From Hypomesus transpacificus (lineage: Eukaryota; Chordata; Actinopteri; Osmeriformes; Osmeridae): 64,000 bases of DNA. Location: contig NC_061066.1 in the NCBI RefSeq assembly GCF_021917145.1, positions 7,277,351 through 7,341,350 of the forward strand. Direction: 5' to 3'. Positions 34,761 through 48,036 of the stretch are shown here, in pieces; position 1 is the first letter of the stretch; every line of letters starts with the position of its first letter. Under the pieces are notes generated by a model that worked only from the letters and a program-made list of their open reading frames with translations, was not told where the DNA came from and made no database searches. The position numbers and the translations under genes were made by a program.

Positions 34761-35216
34761 GCTACGGTCTGTCTGGCTGACCCCCACAGCAAAGACAGGA
34801 GATGTTTCTGGTTCCAAGTGTTCTGGCTCCAAGTGGAGAGTGTGTGTTGGAGTGAGAGTGTGTGGGAGTAAATGTGTGTGTGTGTGTGGGGTGGCAGTCA
34901 GGCTGAAGTCAGCCCCTCCCTCCTTCTTCTCTCTCTGCCCAGCCCTCCTCCCTCTGCACTTCAAACACACTCTTCAGAATCAACAACGCCCCTCCCCCCT
35001 CTCACCACTCAGAATTCCTTCATCCAGATGACAGTCCAGTTTCTCTCTTTCCCCTTCTTTCTCCCTCTCAAAGTTGTTTCTCCCTCCAGACCTCCCATCT
35101 GTAATGTTGATGTTACATCACAGTCCGGAACTGGCTAAAGCAAACATCTGGTTTCATCTGTCTCTATCACAAACATCTGTTTCTAGCTCATTCTCTCTCT
35201 CTCTCACTCCCTCTCT

Positions 35217-35253
<37 letters not shown>

Positions 35254-35559
35254 TCCCTCGCTCCCTCAATCCCTCTTGATGACCAGCTGGATCAGTGCCT
35301 GGCCTCAAGGACAGTGCTGGTCGTTGTGATGAAAGGAGAGCCAGGCTCGTTGCTGCGCTGGTTTCCCCCTGCAGAGCCTGCATGGAGATGAGCTGCAGCC
35401 CTCCACTCAGCAGGGCGGCAGGCCTAAACAAACATGAACAGGAACTGCTGTTTTCACTGGTGTGTTGTTGCAACACCTTAAAGTGTACTTTACAGTTATA
35501 AACCCAACCAAACTCCTAATCTTAATGTAACCTGTTCTCTCTATCTATCGTAATAAATC

Positions 35560-35730
35560 TAGCTTTAGTGTCACGCTAGTGACACTAAAACAGGTGGTAG
35601 TAATAACTACTTTTTGAGCCCATACTTCTTTACTGGAGCTTGAGTGAAAAAGTGTAGTCAGCACTTCAACTTTTACCCGAGTCTTTTTAAACATGAGTAT
35701 CTGTACGTCTACTTGAGTGAAGGATGTGTG
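35560..35730. mobile_element. Fish interspersed repeat fragment with 11-bp palindrome
   Basis: 35564-35589 is a perfect inverted repeat, TTTAGTGTCAC / GTGACACTAAA around a 4-nt loop. The following sequence (ACTTTTACCCGAGTC, TCTACTTGAGTGAAGG) resembles a common fish MITE rich in ACTTGAGTAAAAGT-type motifs. Boundaries are uncertain. Confidence 0.4.
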
Positions 35731-38700
35731 GACTTTTTCCATCTCTGGTTCTCACGAGGAGTCCAGTCTCTCTCACCAAGCCCAGGCGTCACACTGCCGT
35801 CTGAACGAGGTAGGAGAGAGGACCCCCACCCACACCGACACCCCCATCCCCGAAATTCATCTCCCACTTAATCAGCTCACAATGATGTCGTTGAAGGGTG
35901 ACACTTCTCTTCAACACTCTACAGTCTGACAAACTGGGAAAAGGGTCGGTTCACCGTAGCTAGAACAGCAGACCTGCTGCGTTCACCCAGTGCACGAATA
36001 AACATCTCAGCCTTGACTTTCCACCAACTGACGTGGAGGAACGTTGTTGGGATTTGTCAGTGTTCCTGGTTCATCCATCATGGTGAAGCTTGGGACAAAC
36101 AGTTTGTATTTAGACCACATGATGGATGCTTCCCTGAGCATTGTCCAGACAGACAAAGACACTCCTCGCCATGACAACGGCCTGATTGCCACTTGGGAGG
36201 CTGTAGAAAGCAGGCCCAGGTCACATGACACATCATGTTGTCCTAATGACATCAGGAGAAGCAAGGGGGAGGGGTGAGGAGGAAGGGGTGAGATGGAGGG
36301 GTGAGGGGGAGGAGGGGGAGAAAGACATTTTGGCAGCTCTCTCAGTCTGAGAACTTAAAGTGAAGCTCTCCAGTTTTCCAGAAGGCTCTCTTGGCAGCGC
36401 TTCCCAGAAACCACTTTCAGGTACATCTGAAAATAACATCTTTCCAGCTTCCCTTTCAAGATCCTAATCTGTACCAACATTCTATGGCTCTGGAAATGTC
36501 AAGGACGTGGGAAAAGAACTCTTTGCTTTAGCAGGACGACTAAAGAACGAGTGAAATGTCGGTGTTCTGGAGGGTGTCTGTCCCAGCCCCTCTGGAACCT
36601 TCTGTTCCAGAACCAGGAAGGAGTGGTTCCCCCTCCCCCCTCTGTGTGTTCCAGGAGGACCAGGAAGTGTTGGGAGAATCACTGAGGGTACATTTCCTCT
36701 TCCTTCCTTCGTATTGTGCTGGTGCTTGACCCTCTCCTTGAGAGGGGTGGGGGGGGTGGGGGGTGGCTCTCTGACAGCCAGTGAACCTGTGTGAAGGCCT
36801 GAATGGACGGAGCCCTGGCTGTATTCACATGTCCACCTCTGACCAGTCTACATGAATAATGAGCGGTTTATACAGTGACCTTTGACATTAACAAATGGAC
36901 AAACACACACACATATATATATATATATACACGCAAACACCTACACAATCATACCCCTCCTCTTTTCTCATTTTCTCCAACCCAAGCGCGGTATTGTATT
37001 CAGATTGACCTTTAATTCACCACCAAGGGAAAACCCTGACAGCTAAACTGAGCCCCTGATGTAAACTTTACAAACATACTGCTTGATCATGATGTCCTAT
37101 TCACATCTAAACATTGGAACAGGGTTAGTTGTGTCCTGGCTGGTGCTTACGTTGTTCCTGTTCTTCGAGTGTTTGTGTTTATTTGGGATGAATTGGTGTG
37201 CTAATGATGTCAGACTGTTGTGCCAGCATGACAGGAGTAACACCAGACAACACAGATTGTTTGATAAGGCACGCTGGTTCTCCAGATTTACATATCACTA
37301 GCACGTCTGACAGATACCAGAATATCAACCCACTACACAGAACCAGGCCAGACCAAGCCTGGGGTCATCTAATCCTAACTTGCCCCCCACCCATCCCTTG
37401 GAAAATAACAGTAGTCTGGTGTTTCCATTGCAATGTAAATGAGCATGTCATTCACTGGCTCTCTATTGTCAAGTGGTCTTCCAGAGGGGCTATTCACGTC
37501 TCAATTCACATCCATTATCATCCAATATGTAGGCCATTTACACCCAGACCGAGCAATCCTCTTCAACCCTTCACACCTGCTAACAGATCAGCAGCCCCTG
37601 CTAACCAAATGCTACTCCAGAACACAAGGTAGGCTAGGAGACAACAAACCCTTAATAAGAGAACAGGCGCTCTGTTAACAGCATGCTAACTCCGCTAGCA
37701 ATCCCGTTACAACCAAAGATGCGTGCCAGCATTGTGAAGGCAGGCTGGTTAGGCTCTCTGCTTCTCCTGTCCTGCTCCACACCTTTACCTCTCCGTCTGC
37801 AGGTGGGTGCAGGGCAAAGTGCCAGTGCGGTGTTAATATCCTCTGACCCAGAGAGAAGATGACATGTTTGCGTGATATGGGGTGTGCCAGAGTTTAACAA
37901 CCTAACAGCTAGTTATTAACACACCTTTGCAACAATAGACACAAGCAATAAAAAAAACATTTAAAACACCTTGCTCACTCACTGAGATCTGACACCTCAT
38001 CCCTGAGACTTGTGTGCACCTGAAACTGAATCCAAATTACCCTTCACTTTCCTCTTTAGACAGAACACGTAGGACCTAGCTGTTAACCACCAACCCACCG
38101 CCACAGTTACGCTCCCACACACACACACCAGCATGCTATCCAAGTAACCTGTGAATAACCTGTGTTTTACAGTTCTAGAACCTTTGGACAGTCAGTTCAA
38201 AGTGCCATGGTTAGACCTGTGAGGATCAGCAGCTGGCTGACATACAAATCACCTCTTTAATTTGAAAACGTACCCAGTATTTATCTCAGATCAGATATCT
38301 ATTTCTGACGCACAGATAGATTACGGTGGGGCTACTGCTTGTGGAGCCTGAATCCTGTCTGTGTCGTGATCCATCTCTGGATGAAATCCTGAGGGATTAT
38401 GATGTGCAGGAGGAGAGATTGGTGGAGGGAAGAGGTGTTATACCATGTCAGAGCACAATGCCACACATCCCCTCACCAGCCGCTTTCAACACACGCCTAG
38501 CAGGAGGCAAAGCTGCTCATGAGAGAGACATATGTGCGTCACAACATTTCACGTCCCTGTCACGGACGATCGATGTGGGCGCCTTCAATAATGACGACAG
38601 TCATGTGCCACACGTGTGTCTACCCTTATCTGTCTTCTGGTCCATGTTGGCTTCTGGACTCACAGCAGCCTCCCTCGCTAACCTAATTCTCCAGTATAGC

Positions 38701-39000
38701 GGTGGAAGACAGGGTAAGCAGACCTGTGTGACTGTATGTGTGTGAGGCCATAGACATGAGCAGGGAAGAATCTCTTTGTGTGTCGGGCCATTCTGTGGAG
38801 TTTGAGGGCAGGTAATAATAGAGATCATTAGCATGGAGGGAAAGCACGTTCACACGTTCCCACTAGCTCCCACAGGAGATGGGCCACTGCTGTTCACACC
38901 ATCATAATGACCATTAGACATCAGACACTCACCGCCAGGGAACTAGCAACGACATCAAAGTCCTTGGAGAGAAAGACAGAGAGTGAGAGAAAGAGATGAG

Positions 39001-39135
<135 letters not shown>

Positions 39136-39552
39136 AGAGACAGCGTTGCATTGTCACCCTGATGTATAGTGTAATACCTCCCTCTCTCCCCCACCCCTTC
39201 CTCCCAGTTCTCTCCCCTTCTCCTTAGAAAGGCCACACAGGCCTGTAATGACAGGCCTCAGGGGGGAGCAGTCAGTCAAGCAGGATAAACATACACACAC
39301 GCACACACATCCAATACATCACACTCAACACCACACACACAATTACACAAGGCCATGATTTCCCATAATTCGCTACTCCTAACGTGACAAGCAGAATAAA
39401 CCATGACCAACCTAAATGCTTCTGGCTTCCTGACACAGTATACTGAGATGGTTAGTTTGGCCTAGTTGTTCAGTGAGACCCAACTCAATGCTGAGGAAGA
39501 AGAGGAGGAGGAAGAGTGAAACTGTTTAGAGTATATTACAAATCCCTGTCCA

Positions 39553-39738
39553 TATTACATTTAGTCATTTAGCAGACACTGTTATCCAGAGCGACTTACA
39601 GTAAGTACAGGGACATTCCCGCCCAGGCAAGTAGGGTGAAGTGCCTTGCCCAGGGACACAATGTCATTTGGCAAAGCCGAACCGGCAACCTTCTGATTAA
39701 TATCCCGATTCCCTAACCGCTCAGCCATCTGACTCCCT
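39553..39738 (-). mobile_element. tRNA-derived SINE, copy 4
   Basis: Full-length copy with A box TGGCTGAGCGGTTAGGG on the minus strand and a slightly eroded B-box region. Sense to PRICKLE1. It faces copy 5 about 310 bp away in the opposite orientation. Confidence 0.88.
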
Positions 39739-40050
39739 ACACTGTATCCATTCACTGTATGTTTTTACCTATGAAGCTTTACATGTGTTGAGAAAGGCTG
39801 AGCCGGACGTATAGAGAGACAGAGAAAAGATAAATGGTTGTTTTGCTGGGTTTGTATGTGACACCTCAGTGACAGCAACATTCCACACAGCCTCTCCAGG
39901 TGCTGGCATGGTCTGGCCTGAGGTTCGGGGACAAACACACAGAAATGAAGACGACCTCATCCCCTACTACACCACACACACTTACATACTGCGAGCACAC
40001 TCTCCCCACTGCTGAGTAGAACGCTGACCTGAAGCCAATGGGCTATATAG

Positions 40051-40259
40051 GAGTCAGGTGGCTGAGCGGTGAGGGAGTCAGGCTAGGGAGTCGGACTGGT
40101 AATCAGAAGGTTGCCGGATCGATTACCCGCCGTGCCAAATGACGTTGTGTCCTTGGCTAAGGCACTTCACCCTACTTGCCTCGGGGAGAATGTCCCTGTA
40201 CTTACTGTAAATCGCTCTGGATTAGAGCGTCTGCTAAATGACTAAATGTAAATGTAAAT
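40051..40259 (+). mobile_element. tRNA-derived SINE, copy 5
   Basis: Plus-oriented copy: GGTGGCTGAGCGGTGAGG (A box, with a short internal duplication after it), GGATCGATTACC (mutated B box), body, and a tail ending in (TAAATG)n. Confidence 0.88.
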
Positions 40260-40295
40260 CTTGCTGGGAGGTGAGCCTCCCGCTGTGTAATGGCC

Positions 40296-40402
40296 TGGGG
40301 GAAGGGGTTCTGAAGGGGGTGGGTTCTGAAGGGGAAGGGGTTCTGAAGGGGGTGGGTTCTGAAGGGGAAGGGGTTCTGAAGGGGGTGGGTTCCGCAGGAG
40401 GT
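40296..40402. repeat. 32-bp minisatellite
   Basis: About three copies of a G-rich unit alternating GGGGTTCTGAAGGGGGTGGG and TTCTGAAGGGGAAG, directly after SINE copy 5. Confidence 0.85.
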
Positions 40403-41883
40403 GGGGGCTCTCTGAGAGAGCTTTCTCTGTAGGAAAGTGAAACACACATCCATGCAGGAAAAACAAGTCCCCACATGTTGGATTCGACAGTTGACTGGTT
40501 TGGGAAGATGAATGAATCCCTCAGTGAAGCAACCTCCTCATTATGTTGCCATTTATAGCAATTAATTACAAGCGTTTAATCATAATCGTTAATATGGTGG
40601 TTACAGAACCAACTAACCACTATGGCTGTGTATTAGCTGGCTGGAATTGACAGTTTATCTCTCTCTCTCTCCCCCTCTCTCTCATATATCTCCTGTATAA
40701 CAGCGGTGTCTACAGGTGTCACAGACTGCACATTGTCTCCGTTCTTCCACTGTCTGAACGTTCCCACCACCTGGAGATCAGATACCATCTATCTAAGTCA
40801 TCAAAGCTTGGGCATTAGGTTGGCTTGTAAGTCACTGTGTAAGTTGTTCATGTCACCATGAGCTCAGAGAGATCATCCAGTAATTATGTGGTCATGGTAA
40901 ACTCCACCTGTCTGTGCGTACAGACCCTGAGTCTAGCTATGGTGTTTACCGTTACTCTACAGCCTTTTAATCACATGCTTTTAATGACAATTACTTTGAA
41001 TGGCTTAATAACTGGTATCAGTATTACTGACAACTTTGCGTGTGTTTGTGTGTGAGTGTGTGTGTGCGCAGAGGTGTGAGGTGGGGAACAGAGAGAAAGG
41101 GAGCCACGAGAGAGCAGACTGAAAAGGGATAGTGAGAGAAAACCAATGCCTTCCTTTAATCATCATCAAATGCAGAGCCGTGTGTGGGTAATTAAGGTGG
41201 TGCCTAACTGACTTGCACTGTAAGGCATGAATCACAAGTGTCCAAACAGCCCAGATCAGTTACAGCTTCATTCTCTGCTGCAGGCTCCTCACTGCTGCTT
41301 TGCAAGTCCTAACACACAACATGAAGAACTGGATCTAGATAACGACCAATGTAGAGAGAGGGAGAGAGATTCTGGAAATGTTCCTTCTTCCTCCTCATAC
41401 AACGTGAAAACTGCTTCAGGTCAGAGGAGCTTGGTGTGAAAACACAGATGAGGAGTTGGAACAAACTCACCCTTCACTGCCTATCCCTCAAGCACTAGTC
41501 ATGATTCATAAGTACCTCTATGCACACAAGTATAGAAACACACACAAGCACAAACTTACAATACTGTCCTATACCCTATGGGTTGTTGTCCTCTGCTGGT
41601 CACATGTCTCATAACCCCGGTCTTCAAACATTAGCCTGACTGACAAATTTAGTCCAAGTCCCCCATGACAGAGCGTTGGTCAGCTCCACTTGTTCAGAAC
41701 TTGGCCTCAGTGCAAAGTTGGAGCGTCCAGGCAGGAAAGTGCTGTGGTCAGCAGAGGCCTACAGCCCTGCTTCTCTCTGGGAGGACAGTCGAGGCTCTGT
41801 GCACAGTTACTCTGGTTACACCTCAGGCCTGCACGCACAGCCTTGTTGACACACTAATGGATGAGGTGACACAAACACACAGA

Positions 41884-41925
<42 letters not shown>

Positions 41926-43609
41926 CACATATATATTTCATACTCATGTTTATGCTTCATGTTGGATACATTTATTTAATGTCATAGCTGTTTCAGTTCC
42001 AACGTAAACATGGAGAGTAAGTAAATCCATTGGGACAAAAAACGACTGTGCATGCCCGAACACATAGAGGAAGTCTACACAGAGAGAACACAGACTCCGA
42101 CCCCTACATTAGGGCTTAATTGCATTATTAACAAAAAAAATATGAAAAATTAGGTGTGTGGACTATGGAGTCAGCCAACCATCCAGCCAACCTCTCAGTC
42201 AGCTCACCAATAAAAGGTTTTCCAGAAGGGAGTCCAAGAACATCAACATTTTATTTGCTGTTTCCTCAGACACCCAAGTACACACAGAGCTACTGTACGG
42301 TGTGGTAGACTACACTGGCTTCCTAAGGTGCTGAAGCTGAAAACATGTTCCCAGGAAGTCTCTATGGCAATTACACAGAACAAACAAAACATACCCAATA
42401 AGAAGTAAAGAATGCTTAACTTACACCTAGGTGTATAGCTAATAGCTTATCATCACATGTTGTTACAAAGCATTCCAGTGATGCATTCCAGTCACCTGAG
42501 CTAAAGGTAAAGGTAAGTTAGAAAGCCCTCCATGTGGTCTAAATGGCTGAAGTATTAACTGGACTTACTGACCCCTCCTTAGACCCCCTCAGTCAGCAGT
42601 AACATGCTTCTGGTGTAGTTTGTCATTCACCGGAGGACTGGACTGCCTTGCAAAACTGTCACATCTGGTATATGACTATGCAATTATACGTTTTGTTCAG
42701 TTATTATTTAGAAATGCTTTCACCTTGTATTGTGCATTGTCGTCAACTACCACTAGGTGACACCACCATCATCACTACGGTTTTTAAATAGGGCAACTTT
42801 TGCAACTTATGCCTTAAACGACTGGGGAGAATGTACACATATCAAGTCTCAACATACACTTAAAGGGGTATATTCGATCTGTAGTAATAACGTTTTAAGA
42901 TGCCGGTCGCAGATGTAAATTTGACAACTGCTGAATAGGTAGTTAGCGTCACTACAGGTTAGGTTTCACAGACCGAATGCCTTAATGATGGATGTATCTG
43001 GCAAGGAAAAGAGAGAGAGAGAGAGAGAGAGGAGAGAGGGAGAAAGAGAGTGAGCGAGTGAGGAAGAGAGAGAAAGAGAGAGAGAGAGAGAACAAGAAAA
43101 AAACTCTGAATGACAGCAACAGCTGAGTCCACACATCTGGAACCCCACATAGTCGCGCGGCGCGTCAAGCACCAGAATGCAACCACTTCTCTGCGCGTGT
43201 TTGCGCACAAGTTGAAAATCCATTTCGAATTTTTCGACAAGCTTCATGGTACTCAGTGTTCACCCATTTATTTATTATTTAAGTTTAATGCTGGTCAATT
43301 TCTACCGTAAGCAACGATTGAAACCAGAGCCAACCATCCATATGTGACAGTGCACCGCTCGTGAGGACCACACCTCTCGCAAGACAGCAGAAAACTAGAC
43401 AAACTCCATCAGAGACGAGAAGACAGTTTACATGTGAAGCATGATGTTTAAGTGTGCGTCGACGTTTGATGAAGAGATGATTGAGTTGCCTACGTCTCAA
43501 AACTCGTAACACAGTTGACTAAGAAATGCAAAGAATTGCAAAGTGCACCAAACCTGCAATGTGGTAGCTAACACAGACACAAAAAACTGTGATGAGAACA
43601 GACACTCAC

Positions 43610-43850
43610 CAGACTCCGATTAGGGATTCGGTCCTGACGGATTATTCCTTTATTCTGGTAGAATAATCACTTTTGTCGTCATAGGCGACAAGCTAAACCG
43701 AAAAGTAGAAGTATCTGAAATCCAATACTAGAAAGCAGTCGGCTTTCCTGACATCGTGGAGCGGCGGTGTGGTTTCAGCGCACAGTCCGACAGCTGAGGA
43801 CGCAGAGTAAACAGCGCTGTTCAGCGTTACAAATTAAAGCACACCGAGGC
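43610..43850 (-). promoter_or_regulatory. PRICKLE1: Probable first (non-coding) exon and core promoter of PRICKLE1
   Basis: A donor on minus (GGAGTCTG then GTGAGTG) ends an exon at 43610. The 240 bases upstream in gene direction are locally CpG-richer (for example GTGGAGCGGCGGTGTGG). An inverted CCAAT box (ATTGG at 43890-43894) lies about 40-50 bases above the likely start. No other promoter-like region fits between 32.3 and 44 kb except the weak one at 34.5 kb. Confidence 0.5.
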
Positions 43851-45693
43851 TCACGAGCGGCCAGATGACATTAGCTTTGCTCTCTGCCTATTGGTTCACA
43901 CAACGCCCCCCTCTGCCCCCCCCCCCCACACACACACACACACACACGCACACACAGGCAGGTTGAAATTAAGCTACAAGTATTGTTCAACGAGCCTGGT
44001 AGCTGAGATGTGGTTCCATTGCACTGTGACTGGTAAATACACAGTTCCTTCCACCAAAATAAAGAACAATGTATTTCTGATCCTCTGCTGAACTTTCTAT
44101 ATGCACTGCACTATATGAATAAAAGAAAAAGAAAACATTTGTGTATTGGAAGACCTCATGGACTAGATTAGATCATTAGAGGCCACTTCTTCAAGTGTCT
44201 TATGTTGAGACAACTTGGACATGACAGTAGTGGGACTAGACGTAAAATGCAAGCCTTTGAATCTCACATCATGGGAAGACAATCATTGTGATTGATTGCT
44301 TGCCATTTAGACATGTGCCACAGGTATGTAGACGAACTGAGCCACACAGTGCCACACATACTTCTCTGTGTGTGTGTGTGTGTTTCTGAGTGTGTGAATG
44401 TGCATGCATGTGTGGGTGTTTGGGCATGCAAGGACATATAGCATCCGTTTCCATTACTGTCTCAGGATGACAAAGAGAGGAGGCGTCAGGTTACTCAATG
44501 CTGTCCCACCTGCCTTACTAGTTAGTCAACTAACCAGCTAATCGACCAGTCTGTCAAATAATCAACTGGCAAGTCAGAAAGCTAACCTGTCTCCCAGTCA
44601 ACCAGCTGAGAGGCCCTGGTGGACTCATATGTCATCCCCCCCTCCGCACCCACCCGCCCCACACACACCCCTAACCCCCCCCCCCCCCCACACACACACA
44701 CACACACACACACCTCCTCTGTAAAGGCATGATTAGAGGGTTCAAATCTGCAGAAGATTTCCCGTTCCCCTGCCACATGTACATGCCACTTTCCCACTAT
44801 TCCCAGGTGGACCGGTCATGGTGATCTGGAGTGACAGGGCAGGGCCAGAGTCAAGCTCTCTGGCCGAACACGTCTTCTTATGAGCGGAAAGAAACGGACT
44901 GAAGCATGACAAGCCACTTCCTCCTCTCTGGCATTCCAGCCACCGAGGGGGTGATTACTGACTGTGGGGAGTCAACAGTGCTCACCCCCCGCTGACACGC
45001 ACACACACATACAGATTGTTGGCTTCCCAGTGGTATTCTAGTCTCTGACAGGTGTGTGACAGTGAAGTGAAGTCGCTGGTTAAATGTTAATCCGTTTAAG
45101 TGGATTGGTTGTTCAGGCCACCCCCCATGGACACTCTAACCACTCTAAACTAACCTAGCCCAATTAGGCTTACACACACATACACACATGCTTTCCACAT
45201 CCGGAAACTCTCCCTTGTACCTCCACCAGTCACATAGCAGGCATACCTAAACACTAGCAATGGCTGTTCATGCTAATTGACTCTCAAGCTCTCTGGCCCA
45301 ATTTGCTGAAATCTCCAGAAGTCTCTAGCTCTCTTCTAGCAGTAATTAAAAGGATGGATGATGGAGGGGAAGGTTTAGGGTTGAAGGGCTAAGGGACAGG
45401 AAGAGGGGGATGGGGAAGAGGGCTGAGGAGGAGAGGGAGGGCTGAGGAGGAGAGGGAGGGATGAGGGAAGGTAGAAAGCAGTGGGGGAGGAAGGATTGAC
45501 TGGTTGTTTAGTGAGTCAATCTGCAAGAGAAACAAACCTCTGAGTGTGTCTGTGTGGCTAGTGTGTGTGTGTGTGTGTGTGTGTCAAGCTCACTTCTCTC
45601 AGCGGGGGTCTGAGTAGTTAGGAGGAAGTGTCTGACGGTATGTAGCTTCAGGGTCACACTAAGGAATGTCACACACACACCTAAGGGCTAGGC

Positions 45694-45695
<2 letters not shown>

Positions 45696-45761
<66 letters not shown>
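45696..45761. repeat. (CA)n microsatellite
   Basis: About 33 uninterrupted CA units in the PRICKLE1-PUS7L intergenic region. Confidence 0.95.
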
Positions 45762-45765
<4 letters not shown>

Positions 45766-47376
45766 AAGACTCATTGTTGTAACATAAACAAATCCACAGA
45801 GTCACAGTCACAAACTATCATACAAACACAACCCCCACACACACACACACACACACGAGGATGTGGATAAAAGCAATGAGGTCGACCCCTTTGGGGCTGC
45901 CAGTAAAGTAAATCATTTTGACAGTCCCCAGAAATGAATGTTCTTGTCATCTTCACAACTCCAGCCAAATGTCTGTCTTCTGGCTCCTTCAAATTGGAAT
46001 AAGAGAGGACAAGAAAGTAACAGAGGAGGAAAGGTTGGGGCAGGGAGCGGAGGGAGGACTGGGGAGTGAAGAAGGAGGGCAGAGGTTGAAAAATGGGGGG
46101 AGGGTGGCGGGAAGGTGAGAGGAATGGAGAGGAGTAGTGAGGGGTTGAGGAGGGGTGTGCGGGGGGGGGGGGGGGAGTGGGGGTTAGATACCCCACCATG
46201 CAGCACTTCCTCAGAACTCGCCAGCTCCCAGAATTCTTGGCTTCACTCCAGCTCCTTATGTTGCAAAGAACATGCCTCCTCCTCCACTGTCCAACTCTCC
46301 CTCCTCCTGTTCCCCTTCCTGCTCTCTGAAGGCCCCTCTCCCCCCCACACCCATCATCCATCTCTCTTAGCCAGTGAAAGCACATGCAGGATCAGGTCTC
46401 CTGAATCTTCATCACTGTTAGCCTGACTTGGTCTCTCTATACAGACCCACTCCCTCTGTGTGTCTCTCTTTCTTTCTCTCTCGTTCTGTCTCTCTCTGTC
46501 TCTTTCTCTCTTTCTGTCTCTTTCTGTCTCTCTCTTTTTCTCACTTTCTTTCTCTCTCTACTTCTGGTAAAATGACTGGACAGACTGTCTCAGGTATGTA
46601 GTCACAGGTATGGCCAAAATGAACATGATACTCAATGGTTCCATATCTACCCTACGGTACACAGCTATTTTTGTGACCGAGGTAGGTTTTCATCTCTGGG
46701 CTTTGGTCTCCAAGAGGAGGCATAAGGAAAAGGTCCTCAGGTGGAACCTGACCACAGCTGATCTTTACCTCCATCATTTCAGGGTTGGGAAAACTCTGCT
46801 GTGTCAGCGTCGGTTTCTTCCACTGGACGCTGTAACTGTGTGTGTGTATGTCCGAGAGAGAGAGAGCATTCTCACAACTAGGTGCCATGGTAACCTTCTG
46901 TATTCCTGCTACCTATGACTCATCACCATGGCACCACACACGGTTGTTTTGGCATCAAACACCCTGACGGTGTCTGGGTGTTGAGGGACTGTTGTCTCAC
47001 ACTGAGGTGACCTGTTTGACCTTGCTCTGAGACTCACAGATCAACTGATCATCATGAAAGCAGGAAAGCACCACCTCTTTTTCTCATGTAGTCCTTCGGT
47101 CCCTGCAGTGTACACTCCTTCAGGTTTGCAACAGCAGGATAACAGATGGATTCCAACTGAAAAGATTTTTTCTGAAAACCCAGCATGGCCAATCTTCTTT
47201 ACAGGATGTAACCATTATTGTATTTTCGGGCAGATCTTTTCTTTTCTTTTTGCAGTTTTGTGAGAATGAGGTTGCTTGAGGAGACAATGAACACAGCCCA
47301 GCGAAACACATGGGATCACTTTTTGTTCCAGAGCCAGATGTTTGTGAACAGCCCTACCCAGACAAGGTTAACACAG

Positions 47377-47452
47377 AGGGGTTAGGGTTAGGCCTAGAGC
47401 TAGGGTTAGGGCTAGGCTGGGGCTGGGGCTGGGACTGGGACTGGGGCTGGGC
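47377..47452. repeat. Degenerate telomere-like hexamer array
   Basis: GGTTAGGGTTAGG and TAGGGTTAGGGCTAGG units pass into a (CTGGGG/CTGGGA)n array. Hexamer spacing is kept while the sequence drifts from TTAGGG to CTGGGG. The strand is G-rich with quadruplex potential. Confidence 0.6.
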
Positions 47453-47875
47453 CAAGGAAGTGGAAGTGGAATAAACCCAGTCAGACTCAGGCCAGTAGTC
47501 CAGTACGCTAGCAGCAAGGAGACCCTGCTGTGAGAGGCCCTGCTGTGAGATCTGGGCCCCCATTAAAACTGCCTGTTGTTTTAACTTGGCTTACTGCACA
47601 ATGATGTCAACGCGCCTGGGGAGAGGAGCCCAAGAGGAAGCGTCAGAGTGAGGGAGGAGGAGGAGGTTTACGAGGGAGAGAAAAAGGGAGAAGACAGTGT
47701 TAGAGACCAAGGGGCTAGAAAACAGATGGAGGGAGTAAGGGAGGAAGAGAAAAGAGGTGGGAGAGAAAAGCCAGGAGTACAGGAGAGAGAGGGGAGTGGG
47801 TTGGGTGATAGAGAGAAAGCAGGCTTGGGTTTGATAACCCACATTGTTTAGCGCCAAGTTAAACAGCCTCAATGA

Positions 47876-48036
47876 GGTGAGAGAGAGAGTGAGAGAGAGT
47901 GAGAGAGTGGGAGAGAGTGAGAGAGAGTGAGAGAGAGTGAGAGAGTGAGAGAGAGGGAGAGTGGGAGAGAGTGAGAGAGAGTGTGAGAGAGAGAGAGAGA
48001 GAGAGTGAGAGAGAGTGAGAGAGTGAGAGAGAGAGA
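47876..48036. repeat. GAGAGT/GAGAGA purine-rich satellite
   Basis: About 160 bp of AGAGAGTGAG-type units with variable GT spacing and occasional GTGGGAGA variants. Confidence 0.9.

Noticed and set aside
38326-38745. 139-codon open frame in the PRICKLE1 5' intron
   Set aside because: Not repetitive, but it resembles no family I know, has no splice or promoter context, and could arise by chance.
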